Of a stretch of DNA of 64,000 nucleotides, positions 1-9,983 are shown piece after piece. The notes beneath the pieces were generated by a model, which made no database searches, had not been told where the DNA came from, and was given only the letters and a program-made list of their open reading frames with translations. The DNA comes from JTS-RE37 sp963756115. GTDB taxonomy: Bacteria > Bacteroidota > Bacteroidia > Flavobacteriales > Flavobacteriaceae. Position 1 is the first letter of the stretch. Each line of letters starts with the position of its first letter. A program made the translations under genes and the position numbers. Location: the NCBI GenBank assembly GCA_963756115.1, contig CAVWMN010000003.1, forward strand, positions 1,178,001-1,242,000, read 5' to 3'.

Positions 1-32
1 GAAAGCGTGACAGCACAATAAAACCAATCGAA

Positions 33-2447
33 ATGTTCAAAAACTATCTTAAAATCGCCTGGAGGAACCTGTTGAAAAACAAGGGGTATACAACTATTAA
101 TATCCTGGGCCTGGCTGTTGGGGTCTGTAGTTTTATGCTCATCTCCCTATTTGTAATAAACGAATTCAGCTACGACACGTTTCATACAAAGGCAGACAGG
201 ATCTACAGGATCTGGCAGCACGAAAATTACGGTCCTAAGGAGGACTTTGTAAGTACCACCACCCCCGTTTCCATGGTTGGGGTGCTCCGGGAAAATTTCC
301 CGGAGATCGAAGCAGGAGCCAGGATATACCGCTTCAACAGCCTGGTGAAAAAAGACAACAATGAATTCAATGAAGCTGTACGTGCAGTAGACCCTTCCTT
401 TTTCAAAATATTTGATTTTACCCTGCTTGAAGGCAATCGGGAAGCGCCTTTTACGGATGCCAGCTCCGTAATCCTCAGTGAGTCGGCAGCTAAGAAATAC
501 TTTGGGGATACACAGGCCGTAGGTCAGTCCCTTGAATTAAAATTTAGCGAGGAAACCAGGATCTATACGGTTTCCGGAGTTGTTGAAGATCCTCCGGAAG
601 AGAGCAGCATTCAATACGGGCTGCTGGTATCACTTGAAAATGAACCCCTGTTTTTCAACGACCGCGCCAGAAGGAGTTGGTTTAATGTAGTATTGGAATC
701 CTATATTATGTTAAATCCCGGGCAGTCGCCGACACAACTGGAAGCCAAATTCCCGGAAGTCATCCGGCAGTATTTGGGGGATAATTTTGAGGAAAACACC
801 TTTTTCCTTCAGTTGCAACCCCTGAGAGAAATCCATCTCGATACGTCCCTCCCTGCCGGGCTTGAACCAATCTCCAATCCCAAATATTCCTACATAATGG
901 CAACGATAGGTTTCCTGGTCCTGCTGCTGGCCTGTATCAATTTTGTGACCCTTGCCGTGGGAAGGTCTTTTTCAAGGGCAATTGAAGTGGGGGTACGGAA
1001 AGCATTGGGTGCTTTTCGCCAACAGATCATTTACCAATTCTGGGGGGAGGCCCTGTTGATTACATTCTTTGCCGTTGTTTTCGGGATCCTGCTGGCCTAT
1101 GTTTTCCTGGGGACCTTCAATGAGCTGACCGGAAAAAACCTGCTGTTGACCTTAAATCTTCCATTTATGCTCATTACCATTGGGATGATAGCTTTTATTT
1201 CCCTGGTGTCCGGTATATACCCCTCCCTTATTTTATCCAGGTTCAATCCTGTTGAGGTTTTGAGAAGAAAACAAAGCAAAGGCACATCGATGGGATTATT
1301 CGGCAAAAGCCTGATCGTAGTACAATTTGTTGCATCCATTGTCATGATCATCAGCACGCTGGTGATAAGCCGCCAGATCAATTACCTTGTCAATAAGGAC
1401 CTCGGGTATCAAAAGGATGCCATTGTGGTGGTTTCTACCAACAAGGACGGGGAGGAAGCGGATAAATTGGCTGACCTGTATGTGGATGAACTTAAGAATA
1501 ACCCCCAGGTTTCGAATGCCAGCGCTTCCCTATTCAGTTTAATTCAAAACAGCTGGTTTACTATTGGGTTTACCGATAATAAGGATAGCTACCGGGAATT
1601 CTTTTATAACAAAGTAGACCCACAGTTTTTGAAAACCCATTCCATACAGATGGTTGCCGGAAGGGATTTCCAGGAAGGAAATGCCAGTGACGCCGAAAAT
1701 GGGGTATTGGTGAATGAAGCATTTGTTAAAAAATTTGGACTAAGCGATCCAGTAGGCACGCTATATGATAAATTTGAAGTGCGGATATTGGGTATCGTAA
1801 AGGATTTTAACTACCAGCCCCTTAAGTACGAAATAGAGCCGCTGATGCTTTCGATAAACCCTGACCCTGTATTCCGAAGTGCGGAAAATGTCTCATCACA
1901 GTTCAATTCCCAGCCGCGGGTATCGGCAAGAATTGATGCTTCCAATATAAGTGCCGGTATTGAAGTTCTACGAAGTGCCTGGACAAAGGTCAATCCTACA
2001 CAGGAATTTGAATACGCTTTCCTGGATGAAGCCCTGACGGCACAGTATCAAACTGAATTGCGCTCCAAAACCATTGTCAACATAGCCTCCATCCTGGCCA
2101 TTTTTATCGCCTGTATGGGGCTGTTCGGGCAGGCCACGCTCGATGTTGCACGGCGCACATCTGAAATTGGAATCCGAAAGGTGATGGGGGCCAGTGTCCT
2201 GAATATTGTAAGCATGATCTCCCGGGATTTTATCAAACTGGTATTGCTTGCAGCGCTTCTGGCATTCCCAATCGCGTGGTGGGGAATGAACAAATGGCTT
2301 CAGGATTTTGCTTATAGCATGCCTGTCAGTTGGTGGATTTTTGCGTTGTCAGCCGTTGTGGTGGTAGGGATTACCCTGCTAACGGTAAGTTTTCAATCTA
2401 TCAAAGCGTCACTTGCCAATCCGGTGGAAAGTCTGCGGACTGAATAA
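33..2447 (+). CDS. MacB/FtsX-type ABC transporter permease 1
   Basis: First of six tandem paralogous permeases of about 800 residues. The N-terminus (MFKNYLKIAWRNLLKNKG) is the cytoplasmic lead-in typical of the Bacteroidetes MacB_PCD/FtsX family and is followed at once by TM1 (residues 20-45). A periplasmic MacB-like core of about 240 residues follows, then three TM segments forming the first FtsX domain (about 285-400, with the GVRKALGA coupling motif), a second short TM/periplasmic unit (about 425-680), and a second FtsX domain (about 685-800, EIGIRKVMGA) ending in NPVESLRTE. The family exports or extracts lipophilic or peptide substrates together with a LolD/MacB-like ATPase. Here the ATPase would be the gene at 14921. 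No substrate can be inferred. The ATG at 33 aligns with the starts of the paralogues. Its promoter lies left of the window. Confidence 0.93.
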   Translation: MFKNYLKIAWRNLLKNKGYTTINILGLAVGVCSFMLISLFVINEFSYDTFHTKADRIYRIWQHENYGPKEDFVSTTTPVSMVGVLRENFPEIEAGARIYRFNSLVKKDNNEFNEAVRAVDPSFFKIFDFTLLEGNREAPFTDASSVILSESAAKKYFGDTQAVGQSLELKFSEETRIYTVSGVVEDPPEESSIQYGLLVSLENEPLFFNDRARRSWFNVVLESYIMLNPGQSPTQLEAKFPEVIRQYLGDNFEENTFFLQLQPLREIHLDTSLPAGLEPISNPKYSYIMATIGFLVLLLACINFVTLAVGRSFSRAIEVGVRKALGAFRQQIIYQFWGEALLITFFAVVFGILLAYVFLGTFNELTGKNLLLTLNLPFMLITIGMIAFISLVSGIYPSLILSRFNPVEVLRRKQSKGTSMGLFGKSLIVVQFVASIVMIISTLVISRQINYLVNKDLGYQKDAIVVVSTNKDGEEADKLADLYVDELKNNPQVSNASASLFSLIQNSWFTIGFTDNKDSYREFFYNKVDPQFLKTHSIQMVAGRDFQEGNASDAENGVLVNEAFVKKFGLSDPVGTLYDKFEVRILGIVKDFNYQPLKYEIEPLMLSINPDPVFRSAENVSSQFNSQPRVSARIDASNISAGIEVLRSAWTKVNPTQEFEYAFLDEALTAQYQTELRSKTIVNIASILAIFIACMGLFGQATLDVARRTSEIGIRKVMGASVLNIVSMISRDFIKLVLLAALLAFPIAWWGMNKWLQDFAYSMPVSWWIFALSAVVVVGITLLTVSFQSIKASLANPVESLRTE

Positions 2448-2527
2448 TATAGTATCCCGGGGTTCTGCGTGTCTGCCGGAACTTTTTACAACAGGTTGAA
2501 CGCCGGGGATAATTTAAACAAAATAGG

Positions 2528-4927
2528 ATGTTTGGAAATTATTTTAAAATCGCATGGCGAAACCTGTTAAAGAACAAAGGTTATTCCGCCATAAACATTG
2601 GTGGCCTGGCCCTGGGCATGGCCGTTACACTTATCATCGGTCTCTGGATACAGGATGAACTCACCTATAATAGTTATTTTACGGACAGGGACCAGATTGC
2701 CCAGGTATACCAGTCGCAGACCTTCAATGGTATAACAGGTACGGGGCCTTCTATACCACGCCCGTTGGAAATGGCTTTACGGGATGGATACAAAGACAAT
2801 TTCCAACACCTCATGATGTCCTCGTGGACGACCCCGCTTTATCTCAAATATAAGGAGGTGAGCATTTCAAGGGATGGCAATTTTATGCAGTCCCCGGCAC
2901 CGGAAATGCTTAACCTGAAGATCCTGAAAGGGGAGAAGGACGGGCTGCGTGAAATCAATGCCATTATGCTGAATGCTACTACCTCCCAAGCCCTTTTTGG
3001 TTCAGAGGATCCCATCGGGAAAGTCGTGAGGGTGAATAATGAATATGATATGATGGTGACGGGTGTTTACGAGGATATCCCCTTTAACAATACGTTTAAC
3101 GACATGCATTATATAATCCCCTGGGAGCACTATATAACCACACAGGAGTGGATTAAAAATGCGGCGGACAGCTGGGGCAACAATTCCTTCCAGCTTTTTG
3201 TACAGATTGCCGGGAATACGACCATGGAAGCGGTGACAGGGAAAATTAAGGATGTGAAGAAGGATTTGAACGAAGATGAAAAGGAATTCAACCCGCAATT
3301 ATTTTTATTCCCGATGGAAGACTGGCATTTGCGCGCTAATTTTGAAGATGGGAAACAGGTTGGGGGAAGGATCCAATATGTCTGGCTATTTGGAATAATA
3401 GGGGCATTTGTACTTCTGCTGGCCTGCATCAATTTTATGAACCTGAGTACGGCCAGGTCCGAAAAGCGCTCCAAGGAGGTAGGGATACGGAAGTCGATTG
3501 GGTCACAGCGTAGCCAGCTGATCAACCAATTCCTCAGTGAATCATTTTTGGTGGTGATTTTCGCATACATTGTGGCCATTCTCATGGTAATGCTGTTCCT
3601 GAACGGCTTCAACGATCTTGCCAAAAAGGAAATAGCCTTTCCATGGGACAGCCTTGCCTTCTGGATTATTTCGGCCCTGTTCATCATTTTTACCGCCCTG
3701 CTTGCCGGCAGCTATCCGGCATTGTATCTTTCTTCCTTCAGGCCGGTGGAGGTCTTGAAAGGAACTTTTCGTGCTGGTAAATTCGCAGGGACACCCCGGA
3801 AGATCCTGGTGGTACTTCAGTTTACCGTATCCGTTGCGTTTATCATCGGTACCGTTATCGTGATGCAGCAGGTGCATTACTGCAAAAACCGTCCGGTGGG
3901 ATATGACAAATCAGGCCTGGTACAGATACCCGTGATGAGCCAGGATTTTGAAGGCAAGTACGAATTGATGCGGAGTGCCTTCCTGGGATCGGGTGCTGTC
4001 ATAGAAATGGCGACCTCCAGCAGCCCCACTACCCGGATCTGGTCCAACCGCAGCGGCTTTACCTGGGAAGGCAAACCGGATGGCTTCCAGGAAGATTTTG
4101 CGTGGACAGAAGTTTCCAGTGAATATGCCAAAACGCTCAATCTGAAAATTGTGGAAGGTCGCGACTTCTCCCGGGAGTTTGCCTCCGATTCCAATGCAGT
4201 GCTGCTCAACCGCACAGCTGTAAAATATATGGGCCTGGCCAATCCGGTGGGGACCTATTTAAAAGACGACGATGACGAAGACCCTGAACCGCCCAAACTT
4301 ATAATCGGGGTGGTGGAAGATATGATAGCACAGTCGCCCTATGAATCGGTAAAACAGGGCTTATACGTTTTTGACAAGAACGGCAATCACAGTTACTATA
4401 ACCTGCGCCTTAACCCTAAAAAGGGGGTCAGCGAAAATCTTGAAGTGATTGAAAGTGTCTTTAAGGAACACTTTCCCGCACTGCCTTTCCAGTATGATTT
4501 TGTGGACGAACAATACGCCCGCAAATTTGAATCGGAGGAACGCATCTCCAGCCTAGCAGGGATATTTACGATCCTGGCGATCCTTATCAGTTGCCTGGGA
4601 CTTTTTGGCCTGACATCCTTTGTGGCGGAACAACGGACCAAGGAGATCGGGGTGCGGAAAGTTTTGGGGGCTTCCATTTTCAATGTGTGGCAAATGCTGT
4701 CCAGGGACTTTGTAACCCTTGTGCTCATCTCCTGCCTGGTAGCTATCCCTATTGCATACTATTTTATGAATGGGTGGTTGCAGGATTACGAATACAGGAT
4801 GGAAATCTCCTGGTGGGTATTTGGTGTGGCAATTGGCGGTGCCTTGGTGATAACCTTAATCACCGTAAGCTTCCAGGCCCTTAAAGCGGCCAGCGTGAAT
4901 CCCGTAAACAGTTTGCGGACGGAATAA
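2528..4927 (+). CDS. MacB/FtsX-type ABC transporter permease 2
   Basis: Second tandem permease, 799 residues, 80 bp after the first. It has the same order of parts: MFGNYFKIAWRNLLKNKG start, TM1, periplasmic MacB core, first FtsX domain with EVGIRKSIGS (about 315-325), second half with EIGVRKVLGA (about 715) and a C-terminal NPVNSLRTE. An acidic insert (DDDDEDPEPP, about residues 580-590) in the second periplasmic unit is not seen in the neighbours. The two EIGxRK motifs are the cytoplasmic coupling regions that contact the ATPase in this family. Close same-strand packing indicates one transcript with the other permeases. Substrate unknown. Confidence 0.93.
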   Translation: MFGNYFKIAWRNLLKNKGYSAINIGGLALGMAVTLIIGLWIQDELTYNSYFTDRDQIAQVYQSQTFNGITGTGPSIPRPLEMALRDGYKDNFQHLMMSSWTTPLYLKYKEVSISRDGNFMQSPAPEMLNLKILKGEKDGLREINAIMLNATTSQALFGSEDPIGKVVRVNNEYDMMVTGVYEDIPFNNTFNDMHYIIPWEHYITTQEWIKNAADSWGNNSFQLFVQIAGNTTMEAVTGKIKDVKKDLNEDEKEFNPQLFLFPMEDWHLRANFEDGKQVGGRIQYVWLFGIIGAFVLLLACINFMNLSTARSEKRSKEVGIRKSIGSQRSQLINQFLSESFLVVIFAYIVAILMVMLFLNGFNDLAKKEIAFPWDSLAFWIISALFIIFTALLAGSYPALYLSSFRPVEVLKGTFRAGKFAGTPRKILVVLQFTVSVAFIIGTVIVMQQVHYCKNRPVGYDKSGLVQIPVMSQDFEGKYELMRSAFLGSGAVIEMATSSSPTTRIWSNRSGFTWEGKPDGFQEDFAWTEVSSEYAKTLNLKIVEGRDFSREFASDSNAVLLNRTAVKYMGLANPVGTYLKDDDDEDPEPPKLIIGVVEDMIAQSPYESVKQGLYVFDKNGNHSYYNLRLNPKKGVSENLEVIESVFKEHFPALPFQYDFVDEQYARKFESEERISSLAGIFTILAILISCLGLFGLTSFVAEQRTKEIGVRKVLGASIFNVWQMLSRDFVTLVLISCLVAIPIAYYFMNGWLQDYEYRMEISWWVFGVAIGGALVITLITVSFQALKAASVNPVNSLRTE

Positions 4928-4978
4928 TTGAACTCCCTGGATCTTAATAAAGAACAGGGACCAAAGAATCAAAATAGC

Positions 4979-7399
4979 ATGTTACGAAACCATATCAGGA
5001 TCGCCTGGAGAAGTATTCAGAAGGACAAATTCTTTACTGCCATCAAAATAGGGGGATTTGCCGTCGGTATCGCTGCCTGCCTGTTGATTGCCCTGTTTAT
5101 AATGAACGAACTGAGTTATGACCGGCATTACCAGAATAAGGACAGGATATACCGGGTAGTGATGCAGGGCTTTTTCGAGGGGGAGGTCATGAAAAGCGTC
5201 CATTTTCCCTTCCCATTCGCGGACGCCCTGAAAGCCGATTTTCCGGAGATCAGGAAGACCGGGAAAATTAATACGAGTGAACTTTTCGGAGCAGGAAAAC
5301 GGGGGTTACGCCCGGAAGGAACCGTACAGAACAACCTGGAGGATGGATTTATTTTTGCTGACCAGGGCGCCCTGGAGATCCTAGAGATCCCCTTCTTAGA
5401 GGGTAATCCGGCGGAAGCACTGCTTCGTCCCGGAAGCCTTGTGATCTCTGCATCCAAAGCCGCCCAATATTTTCCGAACGGCAATGCCCTCGGGCAGGTG
5501 TTGGTGCTGGACAACCAGCCCTCCAAACCCTATACTGTTACGGGTGTTATGGAAAACCTCCCGAGGAACTCCCATCTCCAATTTGAATTTATCTTGCCTA
5601 TAGAGGACCCCAATGCCAGCTGGACCAGCCAGAACTATTTCACCTATATACTGGTGGATGAACAAGCGAATATCCGGGAACTGGAAAAGAAAATGTTTTC
5701 GGTCGTTGAAAAATATGTGATCCCTGCCCAGCTCGACAGGGGGCGTGCGCCCGATTTTATAGAAGTGCTTAAAACCATCAATTACAAGCTCCAGCCTATA
5801 ACGGATATACACCTGGGGTCAGATCTTAAAATGGGGGACGGCCTGCCGCATGGCGATATCCGATTTGTCTGGCTTTTTGCAGCCATCGCGGGGTTCATAC
5901 TACTACTGGCCGCAATAAATTTTGTAAACCTCTCCACGGCCAAATCAGCCAACAGGGCCAAGGAGGTTGGGTTGCGCAAAACAGTGGGGGCATTCAGGAG
6001 CAACCTGATAACCCAATTTCTAACAGAATCCGTGTTGTATAGTTTACTGTCTTTTTTGCTCGGGGGTGGATTAGCCTGGATCCTGCTTCCCGCCTTCAAT
6101 GAAATGGCCGCCAAATCAATAACCGTTCCCTGGAATGCGTGGTGGTTTATCCCGGTCATCCTGCTGGCCGCATTGCTCATCGGCCTTGTAGCCGGGTTAT
6201 ATCCTGCATTTTACCTTTCAGGGTTTATGCCGGTGAATGTCTTAAAGGGCAGCCTAAGCCTCGGGGGCAAGAGTGGGTCTTTGCGCAGTGGCCTGGTGAT
6301 TTTTCAATTTACAACCTCCATAGTATTGATAATAGGGACCCTGGTCATATACCGCCAGATGGATTATATCCTCTCGAAAAAATTGGGCTATGAAAAGGAA
6401 CAGCTGATCATTTTGCAGGGAACCGGTGTTTTAGGCAGCAATGCAGAAAACTTCAAGGAGCAGCTGCTGCAAATGCCTTCTGTGAAACAGGTTACAAAAA
6501 GTGATTACCTCCCTATTGAAGGTACCAACCGAAATGGGAATACCTTCAGGAAAGCAGGAGAGGGAAATACAGACAGGGGGATCCCGGGCCAGATTTGGAG
6601 GGTGGATTATGATTATATCCGTACCCTTGGCCTGCATCTGAGATCGGGACGTGAATTTTCCAGGGATATCGCCTCAGATTCGATTGACGCCATCATCATC
6701 AATCAAAAAATGGCTGACGAGTTAGGCCTGGCAGAAGCAGTTGGGAAAACGATCAATAATGGATCCCGGGACTGGAAGGTGGTAGGGGTAGTTGAAGATT
6801 TCCATTTTAAGTCCCTGAAGGAAGTTATATCGCCTTTATCCCTGGTTATAGGCACAGGAGCAACAGGGGCCATCTCTGTAAAAATCGCAAAGGGAACCCT
6901 GCAACAAACCCTGGCATCACTGGAGGATGCCTGGAACAAAGCTGTGCCCAACCAGGCGTTCAGTTACACCTTTCTTGACCAGGAGTTTGCGTATATGCAT
7001 GCTGATGTGAGCCGTACGGGCCGGATATTTAACAGCTTTGCCCTTTTCGCCATCCTGGTGGCCTGTCTGGGGCTGTTCGCGCTATCTGCCTTTATGGTAG
7101 AACAACGCAAAAAGGAGATCAGTATACGGCTGGTGCTCGGGGCACCATTTAAAAGTATTTACCAATTGCTGACCCTTGATTTTATGAAGCTGATTCTTGT
7201 CTCCATCGTGGTGGCCATACCAATAGGATGGTATATCATGCAGCGGTGGCTCGAAGATTTTGCATACCGCATCACCATTGGCTGGGAAATCTTTGCAGCC
7301 GCCGGCTGCATCGCCGTTGCCATTGCTGTTTTGACCATCAGTTACCAGTCGGTCGGGGCGGCCCTGATAAAACCCTTAAAAAGTTTACGATCGGAATAA
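4979..7399 (+). CDS. MacB/FtsX-type ABC transporter permease 3
   Basis: Third tandem permease. The reading frame is open from a TTG at 4928, directly after the previous stop codon. The ATG at 4979 gives MLRNHIRIAWRSIQKDK, which aligns with the other five permease starts, so I place the start there (806 residues). The architecture is the same: TM1, MacB-like periplasmic core, FtsX domain with EVGLRKTVGA, second unit with EISIRLVLGA and a C-terminal KPLKSLRSE. The second coupling motif has R-L where the paralogues have R-K, a small divergence. Same operon as its neighbours. Substrate unknown. Confidence 0.92.
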   Translation: MLRNHIRIAWRSIQKDKFFTAIKIGGFAVGIAACLLIALFIMNELSYDRHYQNKDRIYRVVMQGFFEGEVMKSVHFPFPFADALKADFPEIRKTGKINTSELFGAGKRGLRPEGTVQNNLEDGFIFADQGALEILEIPFLEGNPAEALLRPGSLVISASKAAQYFPNGNALGQVLVLDNQPSKPYTVTGVMENLPRNSHLQFEFILPIEDPNASWTSQNYFTYILVDEQANIRELEKKMFSVVEKYVIPAQLDRGRAPDFIEVLKTINYKLQPITDIHLGSDLKMGDGLPHGDIRFVWLFAAIAGFILLLAAINFVNLSTAKSANRAKEVGLRKTVGAFRSNLITQFLTESVLYSLLSFLLGGGLAWILLPAFNEMAAKSITVPWNAWWFIPVILLAALLIGLVAGLYPAFYLSGFMPVNVLKGSLSLGGKSGSLRSGLVIFQFTTSIVLIIGTLVIYRQMDYILSKKLGYEKEQLIILQGTGVLGSNAENFKEQLLQMPSVKQVTKSDYLPIEGTNRNGNTFRKAGEGNTDRGIPGQIWRVDYDYIRTLGLHLRSGREFSRDIASDSIDAIIINQKMADELGLAEAVGKTINNGSRDWKVVGVVEDFHFKSLKEVISPLSLVIGTGATGAISVKIAKGTLQQTLASLEDAWNKAVPNQAFSYTFLDQEFAYMHADVSRTGRIFNSFALFAILVACLGLFALSAFMVEQRKKEISIRLVLGAPFKSIYQLLTLDFMKLILVSIVVAIPIGWYIMQRWLEDFAYRITIGWEIFAAAGCIAVAIAVLTISYQSVGAALIKPLKSLRSE

Positions 7400-7484
7400 T
7401 AGATATAGCTGGGCACAGAACAAGACGTCTTGGGCTGAATCATAATAAATATAGTTACACGATACCAAATAAAAGTCAGTTGCC

Positions 7485-9917
7485 ATGTTAATGAACTACA
7501 TGAAAATCGCATGGAGAAATCTGGTCAGGAACAGGTTGCCAAGCGCCATCAATCTTTTCGGATTAACTGCCGGGACCGTATGTTGCCTCACCATAATGGT
7601 ATATGTCAATGAGCAGACCGGCTATGATGCGCATCACAGGGATGCGAATTCTCTTTATAAAATCGTGACCTTTATCGACGGAGCAAGCATCGGATCCGAT
7701 GACATTAATTCCGCCACATCCTCTCCTCCGATTGCTTTTGCACTGAAGGAAGATTTCCCGGAAGTAGCTGAGGCATGCAGGCTGATAAAAATGGATGGTT
7801 TTAACGTGGACCTCTTGAAGTGGTCAGAAAGTAAGGAAGGGTATTACGAAAAGGGCGGGTATATTGCAGATTCAACAATTTTTAAGGTTTTCAACTTTAA
7901 ATTTATTGAAGGTGATGGGTTGAGTGCGCTCTATGAACCCAATACAATGGTTTTATCCGCAAGCCTTGCAAAAAAACTCTTTGGCCGTACTTCAGCCCTG
8001 GATAAGATGATAGAGATCTCAGGATCCGGGGGCGTACCAAATCGTTTTTTAGTCACCGGGGTCTATGATGAAAACTACGGTAAGTCGCACCTTCGGCCCA
8101 ATTATATCCTGAGTATGAATTCCCCGGGCTTGGGGACTTTTATAAGAAGCGTTGATAACTTTGCGACGCAAAACTTTGTCCATAGTTATATACGTCTAAT
8201 CCCGGGAGCCAATGCTGATCTCCTGGAGGACAAATTGCCGGCTTTTCTCATGGCACATGGGCAACACCAATTGGCCGAGACAGGTATGGATAAAAAATTA
8301 TCGCTTCAGAAAGTAAAAGACATCCACCTGTATTCCACGGGGATCTCGAATCAGGTCGAAATGGTTTCAAGTATAAGATATCTCTACTTTTTACTGACAT
8401 TGGCAGTTTTTATTCAATTGGTGGCCTGCATTAATTTTATCAACTTAAGTACCGCCAAGGCCGGGAAACGCTCCAGGGAGATCGGAATTCGAAAAGTAAT
8501 TGGGGCAGACAGGATATCCCTTGTCTATCAATTTATGGGGGAATCCTTCGTATTGGCACTATTAGCTATTCTGATCAGTATTCCTATGGTACTCTTGTTG
8601 CTGCCTTTTGTAAACGATCTAACCCAGGGGAATATTGATTTCAGGGATGTGCTGGATGTTAGGATTTTGGCGTTACTATTCCCGTTAGGCTTGCTTACAG
8701 GATTCTTTTCCGGCCTCTATCCCGCCATTATGCTCTCAGATATCAAGCCTATTCGTGCCCTTCGCGGTACCTTTAATGCTACTTCGGCAAAAGGGAATCT
8801 TCGCAAGGGTTTGGTGATTTTTCAATTCATAATTTCCATAGGCCTGATCACCTCCGTGATTGTCATCACTGAACAATATCAGTTTACCCAAAACAAAGAC
8901 CTCGGGTTCAACAAAAAGAATTTGATTGGCATACGGCTTAACACCCGGGAAGCAATTGATAATAGCGAGGCTTTGAAAACTGAATTAAGCACCTTGTCCG
9001 GGATACAGCATATAGCGGAAAGCGATTATGCTCCCTCTGAAAATATCCTGACTGATATGGGCCTCTACAGGCCAGGAGGAAACCCTGAAAACCGCACTTT
9101 GGTCAAAATCAATGGGGTGAAAGAAGGGTATTTCAGTACGATGGAAATTCCTTTGAAGGCGGGCAGGGATTTAAATGACAGCGACACGGATGAGATCATA
9201 GTGAATGAGAGTTTTTTAAGGACATTTCAAATTGACGCTGACAAGGCATTGGGGTCCAGGTTTTTGAATAATAATGAGGACAAGATACAGGAATTGAAAA
9301 TTGTGGGTGTGGTAGGGGATTATCATTATTCCTCCCTAAAGGAAGCGATTCAGCCGATGATGCTCTATCGTTCTGACAATCCACATTGGTTATTGCTTCG
9401 TATGGGAAATATACCAAAGGAACAGCTGTTGCCCCAAATGGAACGAATTTGGCGAGAGCATGTTAAAAATGCCCCTATGGATTATAACTTCATCGACCAG
9501 GATGTGGAACGCTTTTACGGGGAGGAAAAACGGCTGGGCCGGATTGCATCATTATTTACCGGGCTGGCGATCCTTATTAGTTGTCTTGGACTGTTCGGAT
9601 TAGTTTCCTTTATAGCAGAGCAGAAGAAAAAGGAAATCGGTATCCGGAAAGTACTGGGTGCCGGTATCCGGTCCGTACTGCATCTCCTTACCTGGGATTT
9701 CATAAAACTTGTATGTATTGCCTTCGTGATCGCCTCCCCCCTGGCGTATTTCGCCATGGACAGGTGGCTCCAGGGGTTTGAGTACAAAATTGTGATAAGC
9801 GGATGGATATTCTTGGTGTCAGGTTCAGCTGCCCTTATCATCACCTTGTTTACGATTGGCTTCCAGGCCTTAAATTCAGCCCTGGCAAATCCCGTAAAAA
9901 GTTTACGTACGGAATAA
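7485..9917 (+). CDS. MacB/FtsX-type ABC transporter permease 4
   Basis: Fourth tandem permease, 810 residues, 85 bp after the third. The start MLMNYMKIAWRN aligns position by position with MFKNYLKIAWRN of permease 1, which supports the ATG at 7485 over the ATG two codons later. TM1 is followed by a periplasmic core, the first FtsX domain (EIGIRKVIGA, about 335-345), a second periplasmic unit and the second FtsX domain (EIGIRKVLGA) ending NPVKSLRTE. Expected role: inner-membrane subunit of a MacB-like or lipoprotein-release-like ABC system sharing the ATPase at 14921. Substrate unknown. Confidence 0.93.
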   Translation: MLMNYMKIAWRNLVRNRLPSAINLFGLTAGTVCCLTIMVYVNEQTGYDAHHRDANSLYKIVTFIDGASIGSDDINSATSSPPIAFALKEDFPEVAEACRLIKMDGFNVDLLKWSESKEGYYEKGGYIADSTIFKVFNFKFIEGDGLSALYEPNTMVLSASLAKKLFGRTSALDKMIEISGSGGVPNRFLVTGVYDENYGKSHLRPNYILSMNSPGLGTFIRSVDNFATQNFVHSYIRLIPGANADLLEDKLPAFLMAHGQHQLAETGMDKKLSLQKVKDIHLYSTGISNQVEMVSSIRYLYFLLTLAVFIQLVACINFINLSTAKAGKRSREIGIRKVIGADRISLVYQFMGESFVLALLAILISIPMVLLLLPFVNDLTQGNIDFRDVLDVRILALLFPLGLLTGFFSGLYPAIMLSDIKPIRALRGTFNATSAKGNLRKGLVIFQFIISIGLITSVIVITEQYQFTQNKDLGFNKKNLIGIRLNTREAIDNSEALKTELSTLSGIQHIAESDYAPSENILTDMGLYRPGGNPENRTLVKINGVKEGYFSTMEIPLKAGRDLNDSDTDEIIVNESFLRTFQIDADKALGSRFLNNNEDKIQELKIVGVVGDYHYSSLKEAIQPMMLYRSDNPHWLLLRMGNIPKEQLLPQMERIWREHVKNAPMDYNFIDQDVERFYGEEKRLGRIASLFTGLAILISCLGLFGLVSFIAEQKKKEIGIRKVLGAGIRSVLHLLTWDFIKLVCIAFVIASPLAYFAMDRWLQGFEYKIVISGWIFLVSGSAALIITLFTIGFQALNSALANPVKSLRTE

Positions 9918-9983
9918 TGGAAAACCGGCCTGTTACCGCTTGGAAGGAGAATTTAAAAAACAGAATTGCTAATTCGTACTATC